Shown here in pieces: positions 41,981 through 50,437 of a stretch of 64,000 nt of DNA (position 1 is the first letter of the stretch; every line of letters starts with the position of its first letter). The position numbers were made by a program, and so were the translations under genes. The notes under the pieces were generated by a model. That model saw only the letters and a list, made by a program, of their open reading frames with translations. It was not told where the DNA came from and did no database searches. The DNA comes from Actinomycetes bacterium (GTDB taxonomy: Bacteria > Actinomycetota > Aquicultoria > Aquicultorales > Aquicultoraceae). The DNA is taken from positions 41,394-105,393 of the forward strand of contig JAJYQA010000028.1 in NCBI GenBank assembly GCA_021794835.1, written 5' to 3'.

Positions 41981-42129
41981 AGGGAAATGTGGTGTAAATC
42001 AACTCCTGTCCCGAAAATTTTAGAAATTTTGCGAAACTGCCGTATCTTTTTTGTGGGGAGGACGTTTATGTTATTGACTCAATCACCGCCGGGACTGCAC
42101 CCTCTTGGGATGCAGTCTTTCGGTTTTTT
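41981..42129 (+). promoter_or_regulatory. structured leader with terminator; cobalamin-riboswitch-like core or leader-peptide attenuator
   Basis: Ordered elements AGGGAA (41981-41986), GGTGTAAATC (41991-42000), TGTCCCG (42007-42013), an AT hairpin (42014-42030) and AACTG (42035-42039) follow the core order of cobalamin riboswitches. I cannot find a good B12 box, and the stem flanking GGTG is weak. A small ORF with a strong SD (GGGGAGG, ATG 42069, 36 codons) runs through the terminator, so an attenuator with leader peptide is an alternative. It would control the GYD gene at 42214. Confidence 0.42.
42093..42129 (+). terminator. intrinsic terminator in the leader of the GYD gene
   Basis: GACTGCA (42093-42099) and CCC pair with GGG and TGCAGTC (42111-42117), then TTTCGGTTTTTT. 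It lies between the leader core and the GYD gene. Confidence 0.8.
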
Positions 42130-42213
42130 AGAACACTCTCTTAAAATTCCGTTCCCAAAATGGGTAAAAGTGGTTTAAAGAAGTTAAATCATATTTACTA
42201 GGGGGAGTTAGTT

Positions 42214-42519
42214 ATGCCAATGTTTATTATGCTTACGAAACTAACAGATGAGGGAATGGAGACATTGAGGGAAAGGCCAGAGAGAATTAAGCAAGTAAAC
42301 GATGAGGTTAGCCAAAAATTTGGCGTAAAAATTGTGTCCCAGTATGCCGTTATGGGGCAATACGACTTTGTTAACCTTTTAGAAGCGCCAGATATCAATA
42401 CGATCGTAAAAATGGCGATCGACCTTGGGTCCCGGGGCACTATCAAGCCACTGACCATGCCAGCTATAGAGATAGATAAGCTTATCCAAGACCTTAAAGG
42501 TCTGGCGCAGGCAGCATAG
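42214..42519 (+). CDS. GYD-domain protein
   Basis: 101 aa, alpha/beta ferredoxin-like dimeric fold. Recognised by MFIMLTKLTDEGMETLRERPER and VSQYAVMGQYDFVNLLEAPD. Function of GYD proteins is not known. GGGGGAG before ATG. The upstream terminator suggests control by attenuation. Confidence 0.88.
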   Translation: MPMFIMLTKLTDEGMETLRERPERIKQVNDEVSQKFGVKIVSQYAVMGQYDFVNLLEAPDINTIVKMAIDLGSRGTIKPLTMPAIEIDKLIQDLKGLAQAA

Positions 42520-42643
42520 TTAGCATAAAGCTACTAAATAAAACTACTTTTTATCAACGGCGATAATTCCAGGTGCAAAAGTTGGTTTCCAACTGGCAAT
42601 AAATGCTATGCTTAATTATAGTATTACAATTTGACATTACCGA

Positions 42644-42672
42644 TTGCCAGATAGTTCTAATGCACTTATAAT
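42644..42672 (+). promoter_or_regulatory. promoter of the small gene at 42737
   Basis: TTGCCA (42644-42649), 17-bp spacer, TATAAT (42667-42672). A TTGACA at 42631 has no matching -10. Confidence 0.65.
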
Positions 42673-42736
42673 AGGTAGGCAGGTAAGCTTATGATTAGAT
42701 CTTGAAAAAATTGATGCTTTTAGAAGGAGGGTTTGG

Positions 42737-42976
42737 ATGGGTAAAGAGGACTACCTTCGCGTTCCTATAACCATGCCCGAGGATATGTTTACTTATCTTG
42801 AATCGGTAAGTATTAAATCCAAGGTATCAGGTGGGAGAAAGCTTGCCAATACAGTAATTGTTAGAGCATGTATTATGGCAATGATGGATTTAGATGTCGA
42901 TGTAAACGGCGTAAAAGACGAGGTTGAACTTAAAGACAGAATAATAAAAGCTCAAATCAATCACAAGAAGAAGTAG
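42737..42976 (+). CDS. small RHH-like protein
   Basis: 79 aa. LRVPITMPEDMFTYLESV followed by GGRKLANTVIVRACIMAMM suits a ribbon-helix-helix or a short coiled regulatory protein, and the C-terminus is Lys-rich. No partner identified. AAGGAGGGTTTGG then ATG gives confidence it is expressed. Lies 24 bases before the acetyltransferase gene. Confidence 0.65.
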   Translation: MGKEDYLRVPITMPEDMFTYLESVSIKSKVSGGRKLANTVIVRACIMAMMDLDVDVNGVKDEVELKDRIIKAQINHKKK

Positions 42977-43000
42977 CAAATTTGTTTTCAAAGAGGGTTA

Positions 43001-44095
43001 ATGCTTAAAGTCGAGATAGTAACAGACCTAGAAGGGTTTAAGGCTCTAAGCGAAGATTGGAATAGGATTGTTCTTGAGGCCAATCTATCTATATTTCAGA
43101 CCTGGGAATGGTCATGGCACTGGTGGCAGGCAAACAGTAGAGGCAAAAAACTCTGGTTAATTACCGCACGGGATGGGAGAGACCTGGCCGGAGTAGCGCC
43201 CCTTTATATATCGTCCTCTTATTATGGCCTGCCGGTTAAAGTGGCCGCGTTTATTGGAACCAACGGGACCGACTACCTGGATATAATAATCAGCCACCGC
43301 GATTCTGAGGCCAAAGTTATCTCCACGTTAACCGATCAATTGCTTAAATATCCAAAATGGGATGCGGTTGACCTTCATCAATTGCCTTTAGGCAGTAGCG
43401 CCGCCCAAATAATTGGCTCAAGAGCTGTCGAGGCGGGACTTTCCTTCGAGCAAGTCCCGCAGGATAACTGCTACAACCTTGTCCTGCCAGATAGCTGGGA
43501 TGATTATCTGGCAGCTCTTAGTAAAAAATTTCGTTGGAACGTACAGTACTATGCCCGGCGCCTTGCCCGCGATCACGAGCTATCTGTAAGGCTAAGCGAA
43601 GGCGGTGATATCGCCAAGGACATGAAGCTTTTCTTTAAGCTCCATCAAAAGCGATTTGTGAGTAAGAAAAAGCCTGGTGCATACCTTAGCCCGAAGTTTC
43701 GTAAGTTCCATACCGACCTGGCAGTCGCATTCGCAAAGCACGGCTGGCTGCAGCTCTATATCATGGAGATAGACAAAAAGCCCGTGGCGGCAATTTACGG
43801 CTTTAAGCTTGGCAATTCCTTTTATTACTACCTAGGTGGCTTTGAGCCTGACTGGGGCTCTTTAAGTGTCTCAACTGTTCTAATTGCCAGGGCGGTTGAG
43901 GACTCAATCAACACAGGGCTTCGCAACTTTAATTTTTTACGGGGCAATGAGCCCTACAAGCAAAAGTGGCTTGCCCAGGAATCACCCAACCAAAGGCTTA
44001 TTATAAATCGCCCCGGTAAAAAATCCGGGCTCGTGCAAAAAGCAATGGCGGTTGAGCGCGACTTAACCAAGCGGGTCAAAGACAAACTGGAATGA
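43001..44095 (+). CDS. BcsL/CelD-type GNAT acetyltransferase
   Basis: 364 aa, double GNAT fold (acetyltransf_6). Motifs: SIFQTWEWSWHWWQANSRG at the N-terminus, FRWNVQYYARRLARDHEL in the middle, and AAIYGFKLGNSFYYYLGGFEPDWGSLSVSTVL, the acyl-CoA site, followed by FNFLRGNEPYKQKWL. Family members act in exopolysaccharide or cell-envelope synthesis. Substrate unknown. GAGGG before ATG. Confidence 0.9.
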   Translation: MLKVEIVTDLEGFKALSEDWNRIVLEANLSIFQTWEWSWHWWQANSRGKKLWLITARDGRDLAGVAPLYISSSYYGLPVKVAAFIGTNGTDYLDIIISHRDSEAKVISTLTDQLLKYPKWDAVDLHQLPLGSSAAQIIGSRAVEAGLSFEQVPQDNCYNLVLPDSWDDYLAALSKKFRWNVQYYARRLARDHELSVRLSEGGDIAKDMKLFFKLHQKRFVSKKKPGAYLSPKFRKFHTDLAVAFAKHGWLQLYIMEIDKKPVAAIYGFKLGNSFYYYLGGFEPDWGSLSVSTVLIARAVEDSINTGLRNFNFLRGNEPYKQKWLAQESPNQRLIINRPGKKSGLVQKAMAVERDLTKRVKDKLE

Positions 44096-44096
44096 T

Positions 44097-45080
44097 TTAT
44101 TTCCAAACGACCATATCTTTGCCTGCCTTTTTAGCCTCAAAAAGGGCCATATCGGCAAGACTTACCATCTCATCAACTGTCTCGGCATCTTTCGGATAGG
44201 TCGAAATACCGATACTAATGGTAATTGGCAGTTTTTGCTCCATCTGGCCATGGGCAGGATGCCTCATCTCAAGTTTCACGGTTCTTCTTATGCGTTCGGC
44301 AACTTTTCGCGCCTGCTTCTTCGAGGTCTCCGGCAGTATAATCGCGAACTCGTCAACACCGTATCTTGCCAGCGTATCTACCATCCTTACAATATGGGAG
44401 ATTGTCCTCGAGATCTCCAGCAGCAGCTTGTCACCGGTTGCCAGGCCAAATTTGTTGACGTAGTTTCTAAATTCGTCGACATCGAGCATAATAAGCGAGA
44501 AGGCGTGCCGGTATCTTCGCGAGCGCAGGAGCTCCCGTCCTATCTCCTCTTTAAAAGAGTCGTAGTTTAAAAGGTCGGTGAGTTTGTCCTTGCGGGCCAG
44601 GTACTTTAATTCTGCCGTGTAGATATTAATATAGCTTTCAATGATTGTTGACACCATCTTATCGATCGGCCGGTTGATCCTCTTTTCAAGTTCATAAAAC
44701 TCAAGGGGTGTGATAATCTTCCGGCAAAACATCCAGATGGTATCACGTAGTACCTCTAGTTCGTGGAGTAGTTCTGATGTTTTGTAGTTGTTGGCCCTGC
44801 GGTTTGTGCCTAGTTCGGCGGCAGCCTGGTAAATTACCCCTCCGGGCTCAAAATCGGCTATATGGTCTGGGTTCTCGATCACTTTTGAGACGCCTAGCAA
44901 AAGCGTTGGCAAATTATCTATTAACTGGGTTTTCGGCAAGAGATTCCAGCTGTGCTCTCCCTCTTCAGAAGCCAACCTCTGCATCCAGCTTTCAACTATG
45001 GTCCATATTTGATCTCTGAACGTTTCTGCTACCCCGCCTAACATCGTAATCGGGGTTTTACTCCATTTGATGTTTTGCAA
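44097..45080 (-). CDS. GGDEF-domain protein with a GVDEF signature
   Basis: Predicted diguanylate cyclase-like protein with an N-terminal helical sensor region of about 160 residues and a C-terminal GGDEF domain (DKLTDLLNYDSFKEEI onwards). The active-site loop is ARYGVDEFAIILPE, with Val for the second Gly, which may lower or abolish cyclase activity. The inhibitory I-site RMVD is kept five residues upstream, so it could still bind c-di-GMP. An ATG at 45128 is possible, but the TTG at 45080 follows AAGGAAGGAG with better spacing. Convergent with the GNAT gene, one base apart. Confidence 0.87.
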   Translation of the reverse strand: MQNIKWSKTPITMLGGVAETFRDQIWTIVESWMQRLASEEGEHSWNLLPKTQLIDNLPTLLLGVSKVIENPDHIADFEPGGVIYQAAAELGTNRRANNYKTSELLHELEVLRDTIWMFCRKIITPLEFYELEKRINRPIDKMVSTIIESYINIYTAELKYLARKDKLTDLLNYDSFKEEIGRELLRSRRYRHAFSLIMLDVDEFRNYVNKFGLATGDKLLLEISRTISHIVRMVDTLARYGVDEFAIILPETSKKQARKVAERIRRTVKLEMRHPAHGQMEQKLPITISIGISTYPKDAETVDEMVSLADMALFEAKKAGKDMVVWK

Positions 45081-45309
45081 GCTTGTCTCCTTCCTTAGTA
45101 AGCAAGTAGCAAAAATATTTATACCCATCTTCCCTCTTCAGCAAACCATATCTTGCAAGCAAGTATCGCACTCAAGCGTAGTGTTTGAACCGATAAGCGG
45201 CTTTAACCGGGTCTTGCCGGATGGTACCTCGGGTATTATCGTAGGTGGCGGCCTTCGATGATGAGCCTAATAGGCGGTTAATAGATAATTTTGTGGATAT
45301 TTGTTTGCA

Positions 45310-46194
45310 TTAACCCGCTTTGGGTTCGATATGAAACCCTATCACCAAATCGTTTTGGACGTAGCGCACGTCGGGTACTTTTCTTGCAGTTCGCTCGGCC
45401 AGGTCTTTCTGGCGATAGGTATCAACCGTGCCGTCTAAATGAACCACACCATCAAGAACATTAACTCTTACGCTATTCATGTTGATCTCGCTTAGTTCAA
45501 GCGCCTTGATGACCTGGTTTTCGACCGCCTGGTCAAGACTGCTTGGCAACTGGTTCATATTTAAGTTGTTTACAACTCCGGTAACGCCCGGCATTGTTTT
45601 TGCGATATTTCCCGCCTCGGTTTTTTGCTTTAGCGAATCAACGGTGCCCTCAATGGTCACTACACCATCCTTCGCCCTAACATCTATAAACTCGGCGTGG
45701 ATTGCAGGATCAACACTTAGTGCTTGCATAACCTCATCGACTAGGTCCACGTCGGTTATTAAAACATCTGTTTTTATTTTGACCTCAGAAACCACGTCTT
45801 TTACCCCGGGAGCTTCCGCTACTATCTCGGCGGCGTTAGAGATTCCAGATAAACTCGCGCTGTGTCCTTTTAAGTAGGCGACTCCACCAACCACCCGATC
45901 GACCCCAATATCATGGGCAAGGTCCGGGTCCCTTGCGATGGCACGTTTGGCCGAAGCCAGGACATCATGGTCATCAATTACCTTGGTCGATTCGATTACA
46001 ATATCGTTATCTATCCTAACCGGGCCGAACTCTCTGGCAACCTCCTCGGCAAGCTCTCTTTCCTCAAGCGAATTAACTATCCCGGTGAGTCTAACATCTC
46101 GCCCGCGAAGCTCCACCGTAATACTCCCCGTGATTCTAGGCTCTTGGGCGATTGCCTGTTCAATCTCTTCTCTTAAGAAAGCATGCTCTTGCAT
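45310..46194 (-). CDS. protein with four BON domains
   Basis: 294 aa made of four tandem BON repeats (about 4-70, 75-140, 147-215, 220-290). Each shows the pattern I-V-V-GVV-L-GTV-S...A-G-V-V-N; examples GVVTIEGTVDSLKQKTEAGN and GVVHLDGTVDTYRQKDLAER. BON domains bind phospholipid or act in osmotic protection. No signal peptide or membrane anchor is visible, so the protein is probably cytoplasmic, which is unusual for OsmY-like proteins. Confidence 0.88.
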   Translation of the reverse strand: MQEHAFLREEIEQAIAQEPRITGSITVELRGRDVRLTGIVNSLEERELAEEVAREFGPVRIDNDIVIESTKVIDDHDVLASAKRAIARDPDLAHDIGVDRVVGGVAYLKGHSASLSGISNAAEIVAEAPGVKDVVSEVKIKTDVLITDVDLVDEVMQALSVDPAIHAEFIDVRAKDGVVTIEGTVDSLKQKTEAGNIAKTMPGVTGVVNNLNMNQLPSSLDQAVENQVIKALELSEINMNSVRVNVLDGVVHLDGTVDTYRQKDLAERTARKVPDVRYVQNDLVIGFHIEPKAG

Positions 46195-46360
46195 GAAATC
46201 ACCCCACTACCTGTATTATTCCCGAACGGGCGGGGATGTACCGATCAGAAATCAGAAATTAGAGACGGAAAAATGGGAAACTCGTTTCGCTTGCAGTTTT
46301 GTAAGCGTAAAATATGTAGATGTCTGCGGCAGAGAATAGAAAGAGCTTTAAAGGGGATAG
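46195..46360. repeat. divergent intergenic region with CAGAAATCAGAAATTAGA repeat
   Basis: Bases 46246-46266 carry the low-complexity repeat also seen near 10930 and 24331. Promoters for the BON gene (minus) and the kinase (plus) must lie here, but I see no strong boxes. Confidence 0.4.
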
Positions 46361-47881
46361 ATGCAAGGGCAGATAATTAACGAGCGATATAGAATAGATA
46401 AGGCTATCGGTAGGGGCGGCATGGCTATCGTGTATAAGGCCTTTGATGTAATTTTGTCGCGCCCAGTTGCAATAAAAATACTTCACGATCACTTTACCCA
46501 TAACGCCCATTTTATCGAGCGGTTCAGAAGAGAGGCTTTCGCCGCAGCAAGTCTAATCCACCCCAATATTACCACCATCTACGATACCGGCTACTCAAAT
46601 GGCGTCTACTATATCGTTATGGAGTATGTAAACGGCAAGACACTAAAGCAGGTCATCGAGGAAAGAGCCCCGCTCCCCATACACGAGGCCGTTGATATAG
46701 TAAGGCAAGTGGCCGAAGCTGTCGGCCATGCCCATAGCCGCGGCATAATCCACCGTGATATCAAGCCGCAAAACATCCTGGTTGCCGATGATTACGTGGC
46801 AAAGGTAACTGATTTTGGGATAGCAAGGGCGCTCACCATGCCGGGCCTTACGCAGACCGGAAAAATTCTGGGGACCGCTCGCTATATATCCCCGGAGCAG
46901 GCAAGGGGAGGCCAAGCTGATCACCGGTCAGATATCTACTCCATCGGATTGGTTCTTTACGAGATAGTAACTGGTCGGGCGCCATTTGAGGGCGGCTCCG
47001 CAGTTGAGGTGGCGGGAAAGCACATAACGGAAAAACCACTACGGGCGCGTGATCTAAATCCAGAAATATCGCCGGTTCTTGAGATAATTATTGATAAGCT
47101 TTTAAAAAAGGTTCCTGACGATAGGTACCAGGGTATGAACAAGCTTATTGAAGACCTTGCCTTTTGGGATTCGCCGCAAGAAAAGGATTTCTTAGCAGAT
47201 ATTGCTGAAAAAGCTAGAATTGAGCATGAGCTAAAGCGCGCTAAGCCAAAAGAGAAAAAAGCAGCCAAGGCCGTAAAAACTAGAAGGCGTAAAAAACTTA
47301 CGCCTTTTGCAAAGGCACTCATTATCTTAAGTGTATTAGTAATTGTAGGGGCGATCTCACATTTTGTTTTATTTAGCGGCAATAAGACTACCGTTGTAAA
47401 GCACCACAATCAAAGAGTCCAACAAAGCCGTTTTGAGGGTGAGCAGGTTGGGGAGCTAAATCCAATGCAGGTAGTTGACTACGATCCCCAAGGTGATGGT
47501 AATGAGAATCCTAACCAGCTGGATAAAATCACCGATAGAAATCTGGCGACTGCATGGTCGACTGAGGACTACAGATCGGCCACTTTTGGTGGTCAAAAAA
47601 GCGGTGTTGGGGTATATATGGATTATGGTAGGGATGTCGAAGTGCAGGAGCTTACGATAGATTCCTGCGGCGGTTGGAGCGGGGCGATCAAGGGATCTAA
47701 CGATGCCCTGAATTGGCAGACCCTAAAAGAAATCAAAGGCGCTGATAAAAAACTAACGATTAAACTTGGCGGAGAGGCTTATAAGTATTACTTAATATGG
47801 ATCGATAGGTTAGTGCCTTTGGGATACGGCAAGTATGGATGCAAGATATACGAGGTCGAAACTCGGGGGCGGGTTCTTTAA
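46361..47881 (+). CDS. PknB-type Ser/Thr kinase with extracellular discoidin-like domain
   Basis: 506-aa bitopic membrane kinase. Kinase domain residues 6-270: GRGGMAIVYKAF, catalytic loop HRDIKPQNIL, DFGIARAL, APE-like SPEQARGG. A basic juxtamembrane stretch and one transmembrane helix (about 312-335) follow; then an extracellular domain with LDKITDRNLATAWSTEDYR and LTIDSCGGWSGAIKGS, like F5/8-type discoidin domains, in place of the PASTA repeats of classical PknB. Probably senses a cell-wall glycan or sugar. AAAGGGG before ATG. Confidence 0.9.
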   Translation: MQGQIINERYRIDKAIGRGGMAIVYKAFDVILSRPVAIKILHDHFTHNAHFIERFRREAFAAASLIHPNITTIYDTGYSNGVYYIVMEYVNGKTLKQVIEERAPLPIHEAVDIVRQVAEAVGHAHSRGIIHRDIKPQNILVADDYVAKVTDFGIARALTMPGLTQTGKILGTARYISPEQARGGQADHRSDIYSIGLVLYEIVTGRAPFEGGSAVEVAGKHITEKPLRARDLNPEISPVLEIIIDKLLKKVPDDRYQGMNKLIEDLAFWDSPQEKDFLADIAEKARIEHELKRAKPKEKKAAKAVKTRRRKKLTPFAKALIILSVLVIVGAISHFVLFSGNKTTVVKHHNQRVQQSRFEGEQVGELNPMQVVDYDPQGDGNENPNQLDKITDRNLATAWSTEDYRSATFGGQKSGVGVYMDYGRDVEVQELTIDSCGGWSGAIKGSNDALNWQTLKEIKGADKKLTIKLGGEAYKYYLIWIDRLVPLGYGKYGCKIYEVETRGRVL

Positions 47882-47893
47882 AGTTTGCGATTT

Positions 47894-47902
47894 TGGTATA
47901 AT
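47894..47902 (+). promoter_or_regulatory. extended -10 promoter of the HNH gene
   Basis: TGGTATAAT at 47894-47902, 31 bases before the ATG at 47934. No clear -35. Confidence 0.5.
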
Positions 47903-47933
47903 TTTAATTAAAATTTATCAACACGTGGTGTTT

Positions 47934-48476
47934 ATGGCGCAAACATTGATTTTAAATGCAAGTACCGAGCCTCTAACTTTTGTACCGGTAAGAAGAGCGC
48001 TCATTCTTGTCCTTAAAGAAAAAGCGGAGATAATCGAGACGCATGTAAGCAAGCGCATTAGAACCGAGAGGATGGATTATCCCTATCCGCTTGTTATCCG
48101 GCTGGTAAAATACGTGGAAATTCCCCGCAGATTCCGCTCTGTTGTAAGCAATTCCGTTCTTTTTGCCCGCGATCACTATACCTGCCAATATTGCGGCAGG
48201 CACAAGAGCGAGCTTAAGAAAAAAGAGCGCCTGACGCGCGAGCACGTAAAGCCGATCTCTAAGGGCGGCACCGATACATGGGATAATGTCACTACTGCTT
48301 GTTCAACATGTAATCACAAAAAGGGAGATAAGCTACCCTATGAGGTCAAGATGTACCCGAAGGCCACACCGTACGAGCCACGCTACATCGCGCTTATTCT
48401 TCTTAGCGACCAGATGGATGAGAAGCAGCGTCCTTATATTGAGCCATTCATTAAAACAGCGCTGCAAACTGGTTGA
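47934..48476 (+). CDS. HNH endonuclease domain protein
   Basis: 180 aa. N-terminal region QTLILNASTEPLTFVPVRRALILVLKEKAEII is typical of a widespread stand-alone HNH family; the HNH site is YTCQYCGRHKSE...LTREHVKPISKGGTDTWDNVTTACSTCNHKKGD, with two CxxC zinc knuckles (residues positioned around 80 and 120). An in-frame start at 47835 would overlap the kinase gene; ATG 47934 after the promoter is chosen. Function in cells unknown; not obviously part of a restriction or intron system. Confidence 0.9.
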   Translation: MAQTLILNASTEPLTFVPVRRALILVLKEKAEIIETHVSKRIRTERMDYPYPLVIRLVKYVEIPRRFRSVVSNSVLFARDHYTCQYCGRHKSELKKKERLTREHVKPISKGGTDTWDNVTTACSTCNHKKGDKLPYEVKMYPKATPYEPRYIALILLSDQMDEKQRPYIEPFIKTALQTG

Positions 48477-48504
48477 GCTTGATCTGTTAGATTTGGTTTC
48501 GGTA

Positions 48505-48528
48505 AGGCTGGAAGCTGGCTTCCAGCCT
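48505..48528 (+). terminator. Rho-independent terminator
   Basis: AGGCTGGAAG (48505-48514) pairs with CTTCCAGCCT (48519-48528) around a CTGG loop, then AATTTTATATTTT. Confidence 0.75.
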
Positions 48529-48590
48529 AATTTTATATTTTATATGCCACTGGCTAGATGATTTTAAATGTTTCGGGAGGGATTCAAGTG

Positions 48591-48866
48591 ATGACAAAAC
48601 GCGCGCATCTTATAATAGAGGGTCGTGTCCAGGGCGTATTTTACCGCCAGAGCATGAAGGAGATGGCCGATATCTTTGGTGTTAAAGGATGGGTTAGGAA
48701 TTTATCCTCCGGTAAAGTTGAAGCAGAGATCGAAGGTGGTGACGGCGCGGTTGATAATCTGCTTGAGTGGTGCAGGCAAGGTCCTCCTTCGGCAGCAGTT
48801 GATTATATAAAAATTGATTGGGGAGAACCGGGGGGTGATTTTAAGGCGTTTGTCGTTAAAAGGTGA
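48591..48866 (+). CDS. acyP: acylphosphatase
   Basis: 91 aa. Hydrolyses acyl phosphates such as carbamoyl phosphate and 1,3-BPG. Active-site motif GRVQGVFYRQSMKE (Arg) and GWVRNLSSGKVEAEIEG (Asn) are intact. GGGAGG lies upstream; GTG at 48588 and ATG at 48591 are both possible, ATG preferred. Confidence 0.95.
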   Translation: MTKRAHLIIEGRVQGVFYRQSMKEMADIFGVKGWVRNLSSGKVEAEIEGGDGAVDNLLEWCRQGPPSAAVDYIKIDWGEPGGDFKAFVVKR

Positions 48867-48911
48867 GGGTCTGAATATATTCTGTAGAGGATTTATATTG
48901 AAAGGAAAAAA

Positions 48912-49550
48912 ATGGAACTTGAGAGCATTAATGTAAGGATAAGGGAGAGCCTTGAAGCAAAAAACAGGGCCAGAGAGATAGCTCTACCTAAGGCAAGGCA
49001 GGTAATCCGCTCGGCCAGCCTTGCGATCCGCGCTATCCACCGTGAGCGCTATGACGAGGCGAAAAAGCACCTGGAGGCTTCCAAGACCTCGCTTGTTGAG
49101 GCGCAAAGCGCGCTCAAAGCCTATCCCGAGATTTACTTCGCTGGGTTTTTACAGGATGCCGAAAAAGAATACAGTGAAGGCATGACTACTTTTGCCTTGG
49201 TTACGGACACCCCACTTCCCAACCCGGATGAGCTTGGCATCGGCTATCCCCCATACCTGTCCGGTATCGGCGAGGCGATGGGCGAGCTTAGAAGGCACAT
49301 CCTTGATATTATTAGACAAGGCAAATTAACTGAGGGCGAGCGGTTCTTAACTATTATGGATGACGTTTATTACTTTTTAATCTCGTTTGATTATCCCGAT
49401 GCTTTGACGCCGGGCTTGCGAAGGATAACGGACCTTGCGCGCTCGGTCATGGAAAAAACAAGAGGAGACCTTACAACATCCATGCGCCAGCATCAGCTAA
49501 TGGGCGCGCTTGAGGATCTTGAGAAGAAGCTCCATTCAAAACTGACGTAG
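48912..49550 (+). CDS. translin-family protein
   Basis: 212 aa, all helical. Recognised by the N-terminal REIALPKARQVIRSASLAIRAIHR, the core YFAGFLQDAEKEYSEG and the C-terminal FDYPDALTPGLRRITDLARSVMEKTRGDLT, typical of archaeal and bacterial translin-like proteins. Translins are octameric nucleic-acid-binding proteins with RNase activity when paired with TRAX. ATG with AAAGGAAA upstream. Confidence 0.87.
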   Translation: MELESINVRIRESLEAKNRAREIALPKARQVIRSASLAIRAIHRERYDEAKKHLEASKTSLVEAQSALKAYPEIYFAGFLQDAEKEYSEGMTTFALVTDTPLPNPDELGIGYPPYLSGIGEAMGELRRHILDIIRQGKLTEGERFLTIMDDVYYFLISFDYPDALTPGLRRITDLARSVMEKTRGDLTTSMRQHQLMGALEDLEKKLHSKLT

Positions 49551-49563
49551 AAGGAAGATTTAC

Positions 49564-50262
49564 TTGAAATATAAGGCGGTATTTTTTGACGCTGGAAATA
49601 CGCTGCTTCGTCCATTCCCCTCGGTTGAGCACGTCTGCGCCGAGGTGTTTGCACGAAACGGCTACTACGTCGATTCCGATATCCTAAAAGAAGCTATCAC
49701 TGCGGGCGATAGCTATTATGAGGAACGGTACTGGCAGGACGACACGTTCTGGCGATCTGAGGGAGAGGCCGCAGCTCTCTGGGTCGATCTCTACACGCTT
49801 GTTGCAAGGAAAGTTGGGATAAATGGCGACCGGCGAAGAATTGCAAAAGAGATCTACGACGAGTTTGGCTTTCATTACCGATGGGAGCTCTTTCCTGATG
49901 TTGAGTCTACCTTAAAAGAACTTTATGTTCTTGGCATGAAAGTCGGCATCGTCTCGAACTGGGATAGCCGCCTCTCGGACCTTTGCTTTGGTATAGGTAT
50001 CACCGATTACCTTGAGTTTGTCATGAGCTCGGCGGTTGTAGGCAAGATGAAGCCCCAGCCCGAAATATTTAATATGGCTCTTGATAGGGTTAGGGTCAAG
50101 CCTCACGAGGCACTACATGTTGGCGATCACTACTATGCCGACGTCTTAGGCGCAAGAAGCGCCGGCATAACTCCTATATTAATACACAGGAATAACGACA
50201 ACCTAAAAGCTGATTGCGAGACAATCAACAACCTAAGAGACCTCCTCGATGTCGTTAGATAA
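49564..50262 (+). CDS. HAD-superfamily hydrolase (HDHD3-like)
   Basis: 232 aa. Motif I is KAVFFDAGNTLLRPF, where the second Asp of DxD is replaced by Gly-Asn-like FDAGNTL; motif II IVSNWDSRL; motif III/IV MKPQPEIF and HVGDHYYADVLGARSAG. The DAG form is common in the HDHD3 group, some of which are haloacid dehalogenase-like. TTG start at 49564 with AAGGAAG upstream. Directly follows the translin gene (14 bases). Confidence 0.9.
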   Translation: MKYKAVFFDAGNTLLRPFPSVEHVCAEVFARNGYYVDSDILKEAITAGDSYYEERYWQDDTFWRSEGEAAALWVDLYTLVARKVGINGDRRRIAKEIYDEFGFHYRWELFPDVESTLKELYVLGMKVGIVSNWDSRLSDLCFGIGITDYLEFVMSSAVVGKMKPQPEIFNMALDRVRVKPHEALHVGDHYYADVLGARSAGITPILIHRNNDNLKADCETINNLRDLLDVVR

Positions 50263-50437
50263 TCCATTTCACCATTCCACCCGTACCACGGAGCGCCCGA
50301 TAAGTTGGGCAACTGCAATCCTGTTTACCGGTCTTTCTGTAGCACTAATCAGCAATTCGTAATTCACCAATTCACCAATTCTTCGGTTTATTAATTTGCA
50401 AAATTGGGTAGCACTGATTTAGAAAGGGGGAATGGAT
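50263..50437. repeat. intergenic region with AATTCACCAATTC repeats
   Basis: Bases 50342-50385 contain ATTCGTAATTCACCAATTCACCAATTC, a short tandem-like repeat of the same low-complexity class as other gaps in the window. Nothing else recognised before AAAGGGGG. Confidence 0.4.

Noticed and set aside
42069..42178. 36-codon ORF with strong SD as an independent small gene
   Set aside because: It runs through a strong terminator hairpin and has no motif, so it is treated as a possible leader peptide within the regulatory leader.
47835..47933. N-terminal extension of the HNH protein
   Set aside because: It overlaps the kinase gene in another frame; the extended -10 promoter and conserved MAQTLIL start support ATG 47934.
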